Assembly (NCBI GenBank): GCA_946885765.1
Contig: CAMPHD010000046.1
Location: 1-13,460 of the forward strand
DNA: 13,460 nt
Direction of reading: 5' to 3'
From: an uncultured Thalassospira sp.
Lineage (GTDB): Bacteria; Pseudomonadota; Alphaproteobacteria; Rhodospirillales_A; Thalassospiraceae
Shown here: in pieces, positions 1 through 7,164 of the stretch
Position numbering within the stretch: the stretch's first letter is position 1
Layout: each line of letters opens with the position of its first letter
Program-made: the position numbers and the translations under genes
Notes under the pieces: model-generated
Told to the model about the DNA's origin: nothing
Database searches by the model: none
What the model saw: the letters and a program-made list of their open reading frames with translations, nothing else

Positions 1-160
1 AATCGGATTTGCACGGGCTACTTTGTCGCAAAACCTTGAAAGATGCACATCTTCCTGCGGTTTTGCTTCGCGTATCCGCACAAATCTGATTGACCATTTC
101 AATCAAATTAATGAGACCTGACCCTATGGATCATGCCGCAATGCAACATGGGAGGCAAGA
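1..160. repeat. Gene-free left edge with nested inverted repeats
   Basis: I see no convincing gene here. The outer arms 1-16 and 76-91 are complementary except for three positions (AATCGGATTTGCACGG against CCGCACAAATCTGATT). Inside them, GCAAAACC (28-35) pairs perfectly with GGTTTTGC (59-66). Inside that, AAGAT (40-44) pairs with ATCTT (50-54). A further perfect pair, TGATTG/CAATCA, lies at 87-92 and 100-105. The whole can fold into a hairpin of about 91 nt on either strand. There is no T-run, so it does not look like a classic terminator for the regulator gene that ends at 161. It could be a processed 3' UTR, a REP-like element, or one end of a small repeat continuing outside the window. The identity is unknown. 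Confidence 0.5.
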
Positions 161-1771
161 TCAACCGGAAATGCCATATTTGCGAAGCTTGCGCGCAATC
201 GCAGTGTGCGAGATGCCAAGCCGTTCGGCAAGCTTCCGCGAGCTTGGATAATCCGGGTAAAGGCGCATCAGCATTTCACGTTCGAGCATGTCGATCCCGT
301 CGGCAAGTGTGCCTTGGGCGATGGCCGCATTGATCGGGTCGGTTGCGGGGACGGTGGTTGCCAGATCGCGGGGTGTTGCGGTTTCATCGGCGGTCGTGAC
401 GGGCGGGTTGCTTGCGGTGGTGGTCAGGTCGCGTGCGGTCAGGATATCGCCATCCAGAAGGGCGACGGCGCGAAATAACGTGTTTTCCAGTTCGCGCACA
501 TTGCCGGGCCAGTCGTGGCTGGCAAGCCAGGATAGGGCATCCCTTGCGATATGGGGGGTGGGGCGTTCGGTTTGCCGGGCGGTGCGGGTGGCGAAATAAA
601 GGGCCAGTTCGGCAATGTCTTCGCGCCGGTCGCGCAGCGGTGGCAGGGTGATGCCAAGGACGTTGAGACGGAAATAAAGGTCTTCGCGGAATGTGCCGTC
701 ATGCGACATGGCGTCAAGGTCGCGGTTGGTCGCACTGATGATGCGGACATCAACCGCAATTTCATCCGTGCCACCGACGCGCCGGAACCGGCCATCCTGC
801 AACTCGCGCAGAAGTTTGGCCTGCAGATACGGTGTCAGTTCGCCGATTTCATCAAGAAACAATGTGCCGCCATCGGCCAGTTCCAGAAGCCCCGGTTTGC
901 CGCCGCGCCGCGCACTGGTAAAGGCCCCGGCGGCATAGCCAAACAGTTCGCTTTCGGCCAGACCTTCGGGCATGGCGGCACAGTTAAGGGCCAGAAACGG
1001 CTGATCGGCGCGGTTGCTGGCGCGGTGGCAGGCGCGGGCAAAAAGCTCCTTCCCCGTCCCGGTTTCACCGAGGATCAGAAGCGGTGCATCGACCGATGTC
1101 AGTCGTTTTGCCTGTGCCTTGACCCGTGCCAGAACCTTGCTTTGGCCGATGATGTCGTCAAATCCGGTGTGGCTGCGGTCCTGAAGCGCGGTCATGACCC
1201 GGCCAAGGCGTGCGGCCCGGTGAAACACCATGACGCCGCCCCACGGTTCGTCATCGGCGGCATCGGTACCGTCATCGACATGGCCGATGGGTTCGACCTG
1301 CAACAGATAGGTCTGCCCGCCCAGTGTGACCTCGCGTTCGGGCAGGCGGAAATGGCTTTGGCGCAGATCATCAATATCCGGGTCGGTCAGGAAATCGGCC
1401 AAGGGCCGGTCGCGCAGCGGCGCATCGGGGGAACCGGCAATGTTTTGCGCTGCCGGGTTGGCCTGTGCGATCAGGCCGTTGGCGTCAACCGCGATTACCG
1501 GATCACCCAGCGCGGCAAGGGTTGCGTGCAATTGGGCGCGCCGTCGTTCGGTTGGCAGGCGATCAATCGGTTTGACGTCCTCAATGCCGGGTAGCTGCAT
1601 CAAACGATGGGCCAGCAACGGAAAACGTTCCGGGCGAATTGCCGGGATATCGGCAAAGATATGATGGGTTGTCACCTCGAAGGCGCGGATATCGAGTTTG
1701 AAATCCGCCAGCACATTGACGACGTCCCGCGTGATGCCGACCCTGTTTTCCCCGGTGATTTCAAAACGCAT
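161..1771 (-). CDS. tyrR: TyrR-family sigma54-type transcriptional regulator
   Basis: 536 residues with the full TyrR architecture. An N-terminal ACT domain (about 1-75, beginning MRFEITGENRVGITRDVV) is the likely amino-acid sensor. A PAS domain follows at about 78-185, then a sigma54-interaction AAA+ domain at about 203-440. The C-terminal TyrR-type helix-turn-helix is at about 505-534 (SSRKLAERLGISHTAIARKL). Walker A is GETGTGKE (235-242) and Walker B is GGTLFLDE (301-308). The sigma54-contact loop reads GAFTSA (282-287), a Gly-to-Ser variant of the canonical GAFTGA. The start is fixed by the ACT domain beginning at residue 1; I see no clear Shine-Dalgarno. The gene is divergent from the methionine gamma-lyase gene, and TyrR-box sequences lie in the shared spacer, including over its own likely promoter. 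It is therefore probably an autoregulated, ligand-responsive regulator of the lyase gene. The effector could be an aromatic amino acid or methionine; the sequence does not say. Confidence 0.93.
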   Translation of the reverse strand: MRFEITGENRVGITRDVVNVLADFKLDIRAFEVTTHHIFADIPAIRPERFPLLAHRLMQLPGIEDVKPIDRLPTERRRAQLHATLAALGDPVIAVDANGLIAQANPAAQNIAGSPDAPLRDRPLADFLTDPDIDDLRQSHFRLPEREVTLGGQTYLLQVEPIGHVDDGTDAADDEPWGGVMVFHRAARLGRVMTALQDRSHTGFDDIIGQSKVLARVKAQAKRLTSVDAPLLILGETGTGKELFARACHRASNRADQPFLALNCAAMPEGLAESELFGYAAGAFTSARRGGKPGLLELADGGTLFLDEIGELTPYLQAKLLRELQDGRFRRVGGTDEIAVDVRIISATNRDLDAMSHDGTFREDLYFRLNVLGITLPPLRDRREDIAELALYFATRTARQTERPTPHIARDALSWLASHDWPGNVRELENTLFRAVALLDGDILTARDLTTTASNPPVTTADETATPRDLATTVPATDPINAAIAQGTLADGIDMLEREMLMRLYPDYPSSRKLAERLGISHTAIARKLRKYGISG

Positions 1772-1774
1772 GGC

Positions 1775-1792
1775 TGTACCAAAAAGTTTACA
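1775..1792. promoter_or_regulatory. TyrR box A (operator near tyrR start)
   Basis: The sequence TGTACC-N6-TTTACA matches the TyrR consensus TGTAAA-N6-TTTACA at 10 of 12 defined positions and keeps the key outer G and C. It lies 3 bp upstream of the tyrR ATG, so a bound regulator would block transcription or translation start of its own gene. The operator role is inferred from consensus and position. Confidence 0.65.
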
Positions 1793-1793
1793 C

Positions 1794-1811
1794 TGTAACG
1801 AAAACTATACA
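1794..1811. promoter_or_regulatory. TyrR box B (operator over tyrR -10)
   Basis: The sequence TGTAAC-N6-TATACA matches the TyrR consensus at 10 of 12 defined positions. Its centre is 19 bp from that of box A, nearly two helical turns, which suits side-by-side binding. It covers the candidate -10 element of the minus-strand tyrR promoter, suggesting autorepression. Confidence 0.65.
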
Positions 1812-1832
1812 GTCGTAAGGGGCTGTTTTCCA
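1804..1832 (-). promoter_or_regulatory. Candidate sigma70 promoter of tyrR
   Basis: Read on the minus strand, TGGAAA (1832-1827; 4 of 6 to the -35 consensus) is followed by a 17-bp spacer and TATAGT (1809-1804; 5 of 6 to the -10 consensus). A start near 1797 would leave a leader of about 26 nt before the ATG at 1771. Two TyrR-like boxes lie over and just downstream of the -10, which supports a repressible promoter. The -35 is weak. Confidence 0.45.
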
Positions 1833-1869
1833 GTGATTTTGGCGAAATGCAGCGATTGGGGAAGGTGAG

Positions 1870-1887
1870 TGTAAACATAAGTTTACA
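1870..1887. promoter_or_regulatory. Perfect TyrR box (upstream activator site of megL)
   Basis: TGTAAA-CATAAG-TTTACA matches the published TyrR box consensus at all 12 defined positions. Its centre is about 88 bp upstream of the start predicted from the sigma54 promoter at 1941-1956. That is a normal distance for an enhancer-type site used by a sigma54 activator. The TyrR-family gene next door is the obvious candidate to bind it. Confidence 0.8.
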
Positions 1888-1940
1888 ATTGAATGGGGTG
1901 CGATTTTGCTAAGTACCTGAAATAACAGGATTTTCAATTC

Positions 1941-1956
1941 TGGCATGGGCCTTGCG
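1941..1956 (+). promoter_or_regulatory. Sigma54 (-24/-12) promoter of megL
   Basis: The sequence TGGCATGGGCCTTGCG fits the -24/-12 consensus TGGCACG-N4-TTGCW, with GG at 1942-1943 and GC at 1954-1955 separated by exactly 10 bp. The predicted start is near 1967, giving a leader of about 29 nt before the megL ATG. No convincing sigma70 promoter was seen in this stretch. Together with the upstream TyrR box, this suggests activator-dependent transcription. Confidence 0.75.
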
Positions 1957-1995
1957 GTTATGGGGGCAGAACAATTTAGATAACGGGAGCCTTCC

Positions 1996-3213
1996 ATGTC
2001 TGATCCGCGTCACACCAAATCCGGTTTTGCCACCCGCGCCATCCATCATGGTTATGATCCGCAAAGCCATAATGGCGCGTTGAACCCGCCGGTTTACATG
2101 AGCTCCACCTTTGCATTTGAAACTGCCGAGCAGGGCGGACGGATGTTTGCCGGTGAAGAACAGGGCTTTATCTATTCGCGTATTGCCAACCCGACGCTGG
2201 CCCTTCTTGAAAGCCGTCTGGCGGTGCTTGAGGGCGGTGAAGCCGCCCTTGCAACTGCATCGGGCATGGGGGCGATTACGTCGGTCTTCTGGACATTCAT
2301 TGCGCCGGGGGACGAGATCATTGTTGATCGCACGCTTTATGGCTGCACGTTTGCCTATTTCCGCCACGGGCTGGAAAAATTCGGGATCAAACATACCCAT
2401 GTCGATCTGACCGATCCGAAGGAACTTGAAAAGGCGATTTCGGACAAAACCAAAATCGTTTATTTCGAAACCCCGGCCAACCCCAATATGCGTCTGGTCG
2501 ATATCGAAGCCATTTCCGAGATCGCCCATAAACATGGTGCCAAGGTCGTGGTGGATAACACCTATTGCACGCCGTATCTGCAACGCCCGATTGAACTCGG
2601 GGCCGATATCGTTGTGCATTCGGCGACCAAATATCTGGGCGGTCATGGTGATCTGACGGCGGGGGCGGTGATTGGCCGTGCGGAAGACCTTGAACAGGTT
2701 CGCCTTGTCGGCCTGAAAGACATGACCGGTGCGGTTCTGTCGCCGCAGGATGCCAATCTGGTGATGCGGGGGCTCAAGACGCTTGAACTTCGCATGGAAC
2801 GCCATTGCGACAATGCCGAAAAAATCGCGGCCTTCCTTGAAAATCATCCGAAGGTCGAAAAGGTTTTCTATCCGGGTCTTGAAAGCTTTGCGCAATATGA
2901 ACTGGCGAAAAAGCAGATGGCCCGCTTTGGCGGCATGATCGCGTTTGAACTTAAAGGCGGGATCGAGGAAGGCCGCAAGCTGATGAACGGCCTTAACATG
3001 ATCACGCGCGCGGTCAGCCTTGGCGATGCCGAAACCCTGATCCAGCATCCGGCATCAATGACCCATTCGACCTACACGCCCGAAGAACGCGCGGAGTATC
3101 AGATCACCGATGGCCTGATCCGTCTGTCCGCCGGTCTTGAAAGCATCGACGATATTCTTGCCGATCTTGAGCAGGCGCTGGACGGGGATCAGATGGCGAT
3201 TGCCGCCGAATAA
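1996..3213 (+). CDS. megL: L-methionine gamma-lyase
   Basis: A 405-residue cytosolic PLP enzyme of the Cys/Met-metabolism family; P. putida methionine gamma-lyase has 398. It splits L-methionine into methanethiol, ammonia and 2-oxobutyrate. The residues that separate this enzyme from cystathionine enzymes are present: Tyr60 and Arg62 (SR motif), Tyr115 and the diagnostic Cys117 in LYGCT, the PLP lysine Lys212 in SATKYLGGHGD, and Lys241-Asp242 in LKDMTGA. They correspond to Y59, R61, Y114, C116, K211, K240 and D241 of the P. putida enzyme. The ATG at 1996 has a GGGAG Shine-Dalgarno at 1985-1989, six bases upstream. It lies behind a sigma54 promoter and TyrR box, divergent from the TyrR-family gene, and is followed by an mdeB-like E1 gene that would consume its keto-acid product. 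It is also called mdeA. Confidence 0.93.
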   Translation: MSDPRHTKSGFATRAIHHGYDPQSHNGALNPPVYMSSTFAFETAEQGGRMFAGEEQGFIYSRIANPTLALLESRLAVLEGGEAALATASGMGAITSVFWTFIAPGDEIIVDRTLYGCTFAYFRHGLEKFGIKHTHVDLTDPKELEKAISDKTKIVYFETPANPNMRLVDIEAISEIAHKHGAKVVVDNTYCTPYLQRPIELGADIVVHSATKYLGGHGDLTAGAVIGRAEDLEQVRLVGLKDMTGAVLSPQDANLVMRGLKTLELRMERHCDNAEKIAAFLENHPKVEKVFYPGLESFAQYELAKKQMARFGGMIAFELKGGIEEGRKLMNGLNMITRAVSLGDAETLIQHPASMTHSTYTPEERAEYQITDGLIRLSAGLESIDDILADLEQALDGDQMAIAAE

Positions 3214-3288
3214 TAGCCCGGCATTTTCAGGCATTTCCCGAACAAGGGAGGCGGACCGCACCCCCCGAACGATTTGCGGTCCGTATAA

Positions 3289-3331
3289 GGTTGCGCATGG
3301 CGTGGATGCCGTTCCACGCCATGCGGCAACC
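3289..3331 (+). repeat. Long intercistronic stem-loop
   Basis: GGTTGC (3289-3294) pairs with GCAACC (3326-3331). After one bulged G (3325), the twelve bases 3295-3306 pair perfectly with 3313-3324, leaving the six-base loop TGCCGT. Such a long, GC-rich hairpin just after megL could protect its transcript or attenuate read-through into the E1 gene. There is no U-tract. Confidence 0.65.
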
Positions 3332-3580
3332 GCCTTGGCAGTGTTGGAGTATCCCGAATCGGGATTGAAAACAGCCAAAAACCCTTTCCGGGCCTGTGTG
3401 CCACATTCGACGAATTTCAAAAAACTTGCGTGGGCTGAACGAGGGTTTTTTGAAAGTTTCGTCAATCCTGCGATTTTTGTTGCTTTCGCTTGATTGGCAT
3501 CACGCAGCAGCAAAAATACGCAAATCCATACCGAAATACGGCGTGCGGTAAAACCGGTGATACCGGGCCGAAACGCCAGC

Positions 3581-3590
3581 GAGAGGCGAG
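3581..3590 (+). promoter_or_regulatory. Ribosome binding site deciding the mdeB start
   Basis: The purine-rich GAGAGGCGAG ends eight bases before the ATG at 3599. It favours this start over the in-frame TTG at 3494. Confidence 0.55.
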
Positions 3591-3598
3591 ATAAAAAG

Positions 3599-5983
3599 AT
3601 GTCAGCACAAAACAGCACACCTGAAATTGGCGAAATGATCGAAGCAACCTCGACCGGGCGCGTGGCGGCCAAGGATCTTGAGATGCTGGGCCAGATTGAA
3701 AAAAAGGTGCGCTGGCTATCAAGCTGGACCATCCATAACGCCAACCATATCCGCCCGAAGCGCGATGGCATCAAGGTTGGGGGTCATCAGGCAAGCTGCG
3801 CATCGATGACCACATTGATGACCGCCCTTTATTTCAACGTCCTGCGCCCGCAGGACCGGGTGGCGGTCAAACCGCATGCCTCGCCGGTTTTTCATGCGAT
3901 CAATTACCTGTTTGGTCGCCAGACCAGGGAAAAGCTTGAAAACTTCCGTGGCTTTGGCGGCGCGCAATCCTATCCGTCGCGGACCAAGGATGGCGATGTT
4001 GTCGATTTTTCGACCGGGTCGGTCGGGCTTGGGGCGGCGGTCACCAACTTTGCCGCGCTTACGCAGGATTACCTGCGTTACAAGGATATGCTGCCGCGTG
4101 GGGAACAGCCCGGTCGCATGGTCGCCCTTGTTGGTGATGCGGAGCTTGATGAAGGCAATATCTATGAGGCGCTTCTTGATACCTGGAAGCATGATATTCG
4201 CAATGTCTGGTGGGTGATCGATTACAACCGTCAAAGCCTTGATGGCATGATCGATGCGCATCTGTTCCGTGTGATCGGCCGGTTTTTCCGGGCGGTCGGC
4301 TGGAACGTGATCACCATCAAATATGGCCGCAAACTGCATGATGCCTTTGCCAAGCCGGGTGGCAAGTCGCTTAAAAAATGGCTGAACGAGGCACCGAATG
4401 ATGTCTATTCCGCCCTGACCTTCCAGGGTGGTGCGGCGTGGCGCAAACAGATCCTTGGCGATATGCAGGGCGACAATGCGCTGGCAAGTCTACTTGGCGA
4501 TTATGATGACGATGCCCTGCATGACCTGATGACCAATCTGGGCGGGCATTGCATGGAAGCGGTCCTTAATGCATTTGATTCCGTTCCCAATGACAAGCCG
4601 ACAATCTTTATCGCCTATACGGTCAAGGGTTATGCCACCCCGCTTCAGGGGCATAAGGACAACCATGCGGGCCTGATGAATGTGCCGCAAATGGATGCGT
4701 TCAAAAAACAGAACAACATTCAGGACGGGCAGGAATGGGATTATGCCGCCGGTCTTGACGTGGCCGAGGACAAGGTGCGTGCCTATATCGACGCGGCACC
4801 CTTTAATGACGGCAAATCGCGCAAGAAGCTCGCGACCATCATCGACATCCCTGAAATGCCCTATGCGCGGGTTGATACATCGAGCACGCAGGAAGTGTTT
4901 GGCAAAATCCTGAATGAACTGGCGAAGATGAAGGATAGCGATCTGGCGGACCGGATCGTCACCACATCGCCCGATGTGACGGTATCCACCAACCTTGGCG
5001 GGTTTGTGAACCAGCGCGGGTTGTTTGCGCGCGAAAATCTTGCCGATGAATTCCGCGAACGCAAGGTGCCCTCGGCCCAGAAATGGATCAGATCGCCCGA
5101 AGGCCAGCATGTCGAACTGGGCATTGCCGAAAACAACCTGTTCCTCAACCTTGCCGCCCTTGGCCTGTCGCACAGCCTGTTCGGGCAGCGGCTGTTCCCG
5201 ATTGGAACGCTTTATGATCCGTTCATTGCACGTGGCCTCGATGCGCTGAATTATGCCTGTTATCAGGATGCGCGGTTTATGGTTGTCGCAACACCAAGCG
5301 GTATTACGCTGGCGCCCGAAGGGGGCGCGCATCAGTCGATTTCAACCCCGATGATCGGCATGGGCCAACCGGGCCTGACCAGTTTCGAGCCAAGCTTTGG
5401 CGACGAACTTGCGACCATCATGGGCTGGTCATTTGATCATCTGCAAAATCCCGATGGCGGATCGGTTTATCTGCGCCTGTCGACCAAGCCGTTAGCACAG
5501 CCGGAACGCGATCTTTCCGATGCCACCAAATCCGAAATCGTATCGGGTGGCTACTGGCTGCGTGAACCGGGCGAAAATTGCAAAATGGCGATTGCCTATT
5601 GCGGGGCGATGGCCCCCGAAGCGATTGCCGCGTGGGAAAAACTTGAAGCCGATCATCCGGGGATTGGCTTGCTTGCCGTGACATCGACCGACCGGCTTTA
5701 CAATGAATGGCAGGATCTGGAACGGGCGCGCCTTGAAGGCAAATCGGATGGTCGCATGGCCCATATCGAAAACCTTCTGAAGCCGCTGGCATCGGATGCG
5801 CGTCTTGTTACCGTGATTGACGGTCATCCGGCGGCGATGGCGTGGCTTGGCTCGGTCCGTGGTCACGCGGTGGCACCGCTTGGTGTGAACGGCTTTGGTC
5901 AGTGTGGCGACAGTATCGCGCTTTATGATCATTATCAGATTGGTACGGATGCGATCATCCGCGCGACCAAGCGCTGGGATTGA
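3599..5983 (+). CDS. mdeB: AceE-like thiamine-dependent 2-oxo acid dehydrogenase E1 (MdeB-like)
   Basis: 794 residues, a homodimeric-type E1 related to pyruvate dehydrogenase AceE (887 in E. coli). Such enzymes use thiamine diphosphate to decarboxylate a 2-oxo acid. Next to methionine gamma-lyase the likely substrate is 2-oxobutyrate, giving propionyl-CoA, as proposed for P. putida MdeB. Visible motifs are GGHQAS (61-66) and VGDAELDE (178-185) with NRQSLDG (210-216), which form the ThDP/Mg site. GHKDNHAG (351-358) corresponds to the active-site histidine loop, and the AceE-like C-terminus reads NGFGQCGDSIALYDHY. The ThDP motif is GDA, not the usual GDG. I chose the ATG at 3599 because homology begins just after it and GAGAGGCGAG (3581-3590) lies upstream; a TTG at 3494 would add 35 residues of unlikely leader. 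Pyruvate as substrate cannot be excluded. No E2 or E3 gene is in view. Confidence 0.85.
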   Translation: MSAQNSTPEIGEMIEATSTGRVAAKDLEMLGQIEKKVRWLSSWTIHNANHIRPKRDGIKVGGHQASCASMTTLMTALYFNVLRPQDRVAVKPHASPVFHAINYLFGRQTREKLENFRGFGGAQSYPSRTKDGDVVDFSTGSVGLGAAVTNFAALTQDYLRYKDMLPRGEQPGRMVALVGDAELDEGNIYEALLDTWKHDIRNVWWVIDYNRQSLDGMIDAHLFRVIGRFFRAVGWNVITIKYGRKLHDAFAKPGGKSLKKWLNEAPNDVYSALTFQGGAAWRKQILGDMQGDNALASLLGDYDDDALHDLMTNLGGHCMEAVLNAFDSVPNDKPTIFIAYTVKGYATPLQGHKDNHAGLMNVPQMDAFKKQNNIQDGQEWDYAAGLDVAEDKVRAYIDAAPFNDGKSRKKLATIIDIPEMPYARVDTSSTQEVFGKILNELAKMKDSDLADRIVTTSPDVTVSTNLGGFVNQRGLFARENLADEFRERKVPSAQKWIRSPEGQHVELGIAENNLFLNLAALGLSHSLFGQRLFPIGTLYDPFIARGLDALNYACYQDARFMVVATPSGITLAPEGGAHQSISTPMIGMGQPGLTSFEPSFGDELATIMGWSFDHLQNPDGGSVYLRLSTKPLAQPERDLSDATKSEIVSGGYWLREPGENCKMAIAYCGAMAPEAIAAWEKLEADHPGIGLLAVTSTDRLYNEWQDLERARLEGKSDGRMAHIENLLKPLASDARLVTVIDGHPAAMAWLGSVRGHAVAPLGVNGFGQCGDSIALYDHYQIGTDAIIRATKRWD

Positions 5984-6005
5984 TATCCATCTGGAAATCT
6001 GCGTT

Positions 6006-6037
6006 AACGGTCGGGAAATTCCCGGCCGTTTTGCTTT
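6006..6037 (+). terminator. Intrinsic terminator after mdeB
   Basis: A 10-bp stem (AACGGTCGGG with CCCGGCCGTT, one G-T pair) at 6006-6015 and 6021-6030 has the loop AAATT and is followed by TTGCTTTG. It begins 22 bases after the mdeB stop and should end the methionine-catabolism transcript. Confidence 0.8.
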
Positions 6038-6146
6038 GTCGGCGGAAATGTAATCGGGGTCACTTGCGCCGGCGTTGGGGCGCACACACATCTGCACGCG
6101 GTATGCTGTGACAATATCGATCATTAGCACTTTGGGGGCTTTGTTT

Positions 6147-7085
6147 ATGGAATATCTGATGTTGCTGGCGGGCCTTGCCGGTCTGTTTTTCGGGGGCGAG
6201 GCGCTGGTGCGTGGCAGTGTCGGGATCGCGCAGCGTCTGGCGATGCCGCCGCTTCTGATCGGCTTGACCGTGGTTGGCTTTGGCACATCGACCCCGGAAT
6301 TGCTGGTTTCGGTTGATGCGGCCCTGCGCGGGGTTTCCGATATTGCGCTTGGCAATGTTGTTGGATCGAACATCGCCAATATTCTGCTGATCGTGGGTGT
6401 ATCAGCACTTGTCTGGCCGATCCGGGTTTCTGGCGATACGCTGAAACGCGACACGGCGGTGATGATGGCGGCGGCGATTGCCCTTGTGCCGATCTTTGCC
6501 TTCGGGATGATGGGGCGCGTTGCCGGGGGTATCCTGTTTGCGTCGCTTGTCGCTTACCTCGTGTTTGCCTATCGCCAATCACGCAACGCGCGCAATGCGC
6601 CCAATGCACCACTTGCCGATGAGGGGGACCTGCCGGTTCCGGCGCGTGGCTTGTGGCTGTCGCTGGTCTGGGTGATTGGCGGGCTGGTGGCGTTGATGTT
6701 TGGCGCGCGTTTCATGGTCGATGGGGCGGTGACGATTGCCCGGACCTTTGGCGTGTCCGAGGCGTTTATCGGGCTTACGGTTGTTGCGGTGGGTACTTCC
6801 CTGCCGGAACTGGCGACCTCGTTAATCGCGGCTTTGCGCAGGCAGTCGGAAATTGCCATCGGCAATATCGTCGGATCGAACATTTTCAACATTCTGGGTA
6901 TTCTTGGCCTGACCGCCATCATTGCCCCGATCCCGGTTGCCAGCCGCTTCCTGACCTTCGACCTGCCGATCATGATTGCGGCGTCGCTGGTTCTGACTTT
7001 GTTGTTGCGCCGTCAAACGGTCGGGCGGGGGATCGGGATTGTGATGCTTGTCGCCTATGGCGGATATGTTCTGACCGCGCAGTAA
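6147..7085 (+). CDS. Calcium/sodium antiporter, YrbG/CaxA family
   Basis: A 312-residue inner-membrane protein with the inverted two-repeat design of the Ca2+:cation antiporter superfamily, expected to exchange Na+ (or K+/H+) for Ca2+. Each half carries the ion-binding alpha-repeat. In the first half are GFGTSTPELL (44-53) and GNVVGSNIANIL (69-80). In the second are AVGTSLPELATS (214-225) and GNIVGSNIFNIL (239-250). Both acidic Glu residues of the PEL motifs are present. About ten hydrophobic segments are split by a short hydrophilic loop (about 142-167). The length is normal for the family. I start at ATG 6147, behind a GGGGG run (6134-6138), where family homology begins; a TTG at 6075 would add 24 residues. 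The gene is bracketed by two terminators, so it is probably transcribed alone. Ion specificity cannot be read from sequence. Confidence 0.9.
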   Translation: MEYLMLLAGLAGLFFGGEALVRGSVGIAQRLAMPPLLIGLTVVGFGTSTPELLVSVDAALRGVSDIALGNVVGSNIANILLIVGVSALVWPIRVSGDTLKRDTAVMMAAAIALVPIFAFGMMGRVAGGILFASLVAYLVFAYRQSRNARNAPNAPLADEGDLPVPARGLWLSLVWVIGGLVALMFGARFMVDGAVTIARTFGVSEAFIGLTVVAVGTSLPELATSLIAALRRQSEIAIGNIVGSNIFNILGILGLTAIIAPIPVASRFLTFDLPIMIAASLVLTLLLRRQTVGRGIGIVMLVAYGGYVLTAQ

Positions 7086-7164
7086 AATATTGCCAATCAG
7101 CACGGGCGCGATCCGGCCTTTTGCAGGGCATTGCGATCAAAGGCCTTGCCGCGAAAAGTTCAAC

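Larger units (their letters stand above)
3214..3598 (+). other. megL-mdeB intercistronic region with hairpins
   Basis: No gene is seen in these 385 bp. They contain three inverted repeats: CGGACCGCA/TGCGGTCCG (3252-3260 and 3275-3283), a long stem of 18 bp with one bulged G (3289-3306 and 3313-3331), and ATCCCGA-A-TCGGGAT (3351-3365). None is followed by a T-run. They look more like mRNA processing or stabilising structures, or an operator, than a Rho-independent terminator. I found no TyrR box and no correctly spaced sigma54 promoter. How mdeB is transcribed, by read-through or from its own promoter, is therefore open. Confidence 0.5.

Noticed and set aside
2..121. Plus-strand frame open from the left edge to a TGA at 119-121, a possible gene end
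   Set aside because: About 39 codons of unremarkable sequence overlapping strong inverted repeats; chance is enough to explain it.
551..1594. A 347-codon open frame on the plus strand opposite the TyrR-family gene
   Set aside because: It is antisense to a gene with all expected TyrR domains, has no recognisable domain, and has the composition of a GC-rich codon shadow.
1909..3048. A 379-codon open frame on the minus strand across megL
   Set aside because: It is the antisense shadow of a fully recognisable methionine gamma-lyase and has no family features of its own.
3494..3512. Sigma54-like TTGGCAT...GCAGC before mdeB
   Set aside because: The spacing between GG and GC is 9 bp, not the required 10, and there is no TyrR box upstream.
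3494..3598. TTG start giving the E1 protein 35 extra N-terminal residues
   Set aside because: The added peptide is not family-like, and the ATG at 3599 has a purine-rich ribosome site just upstream.
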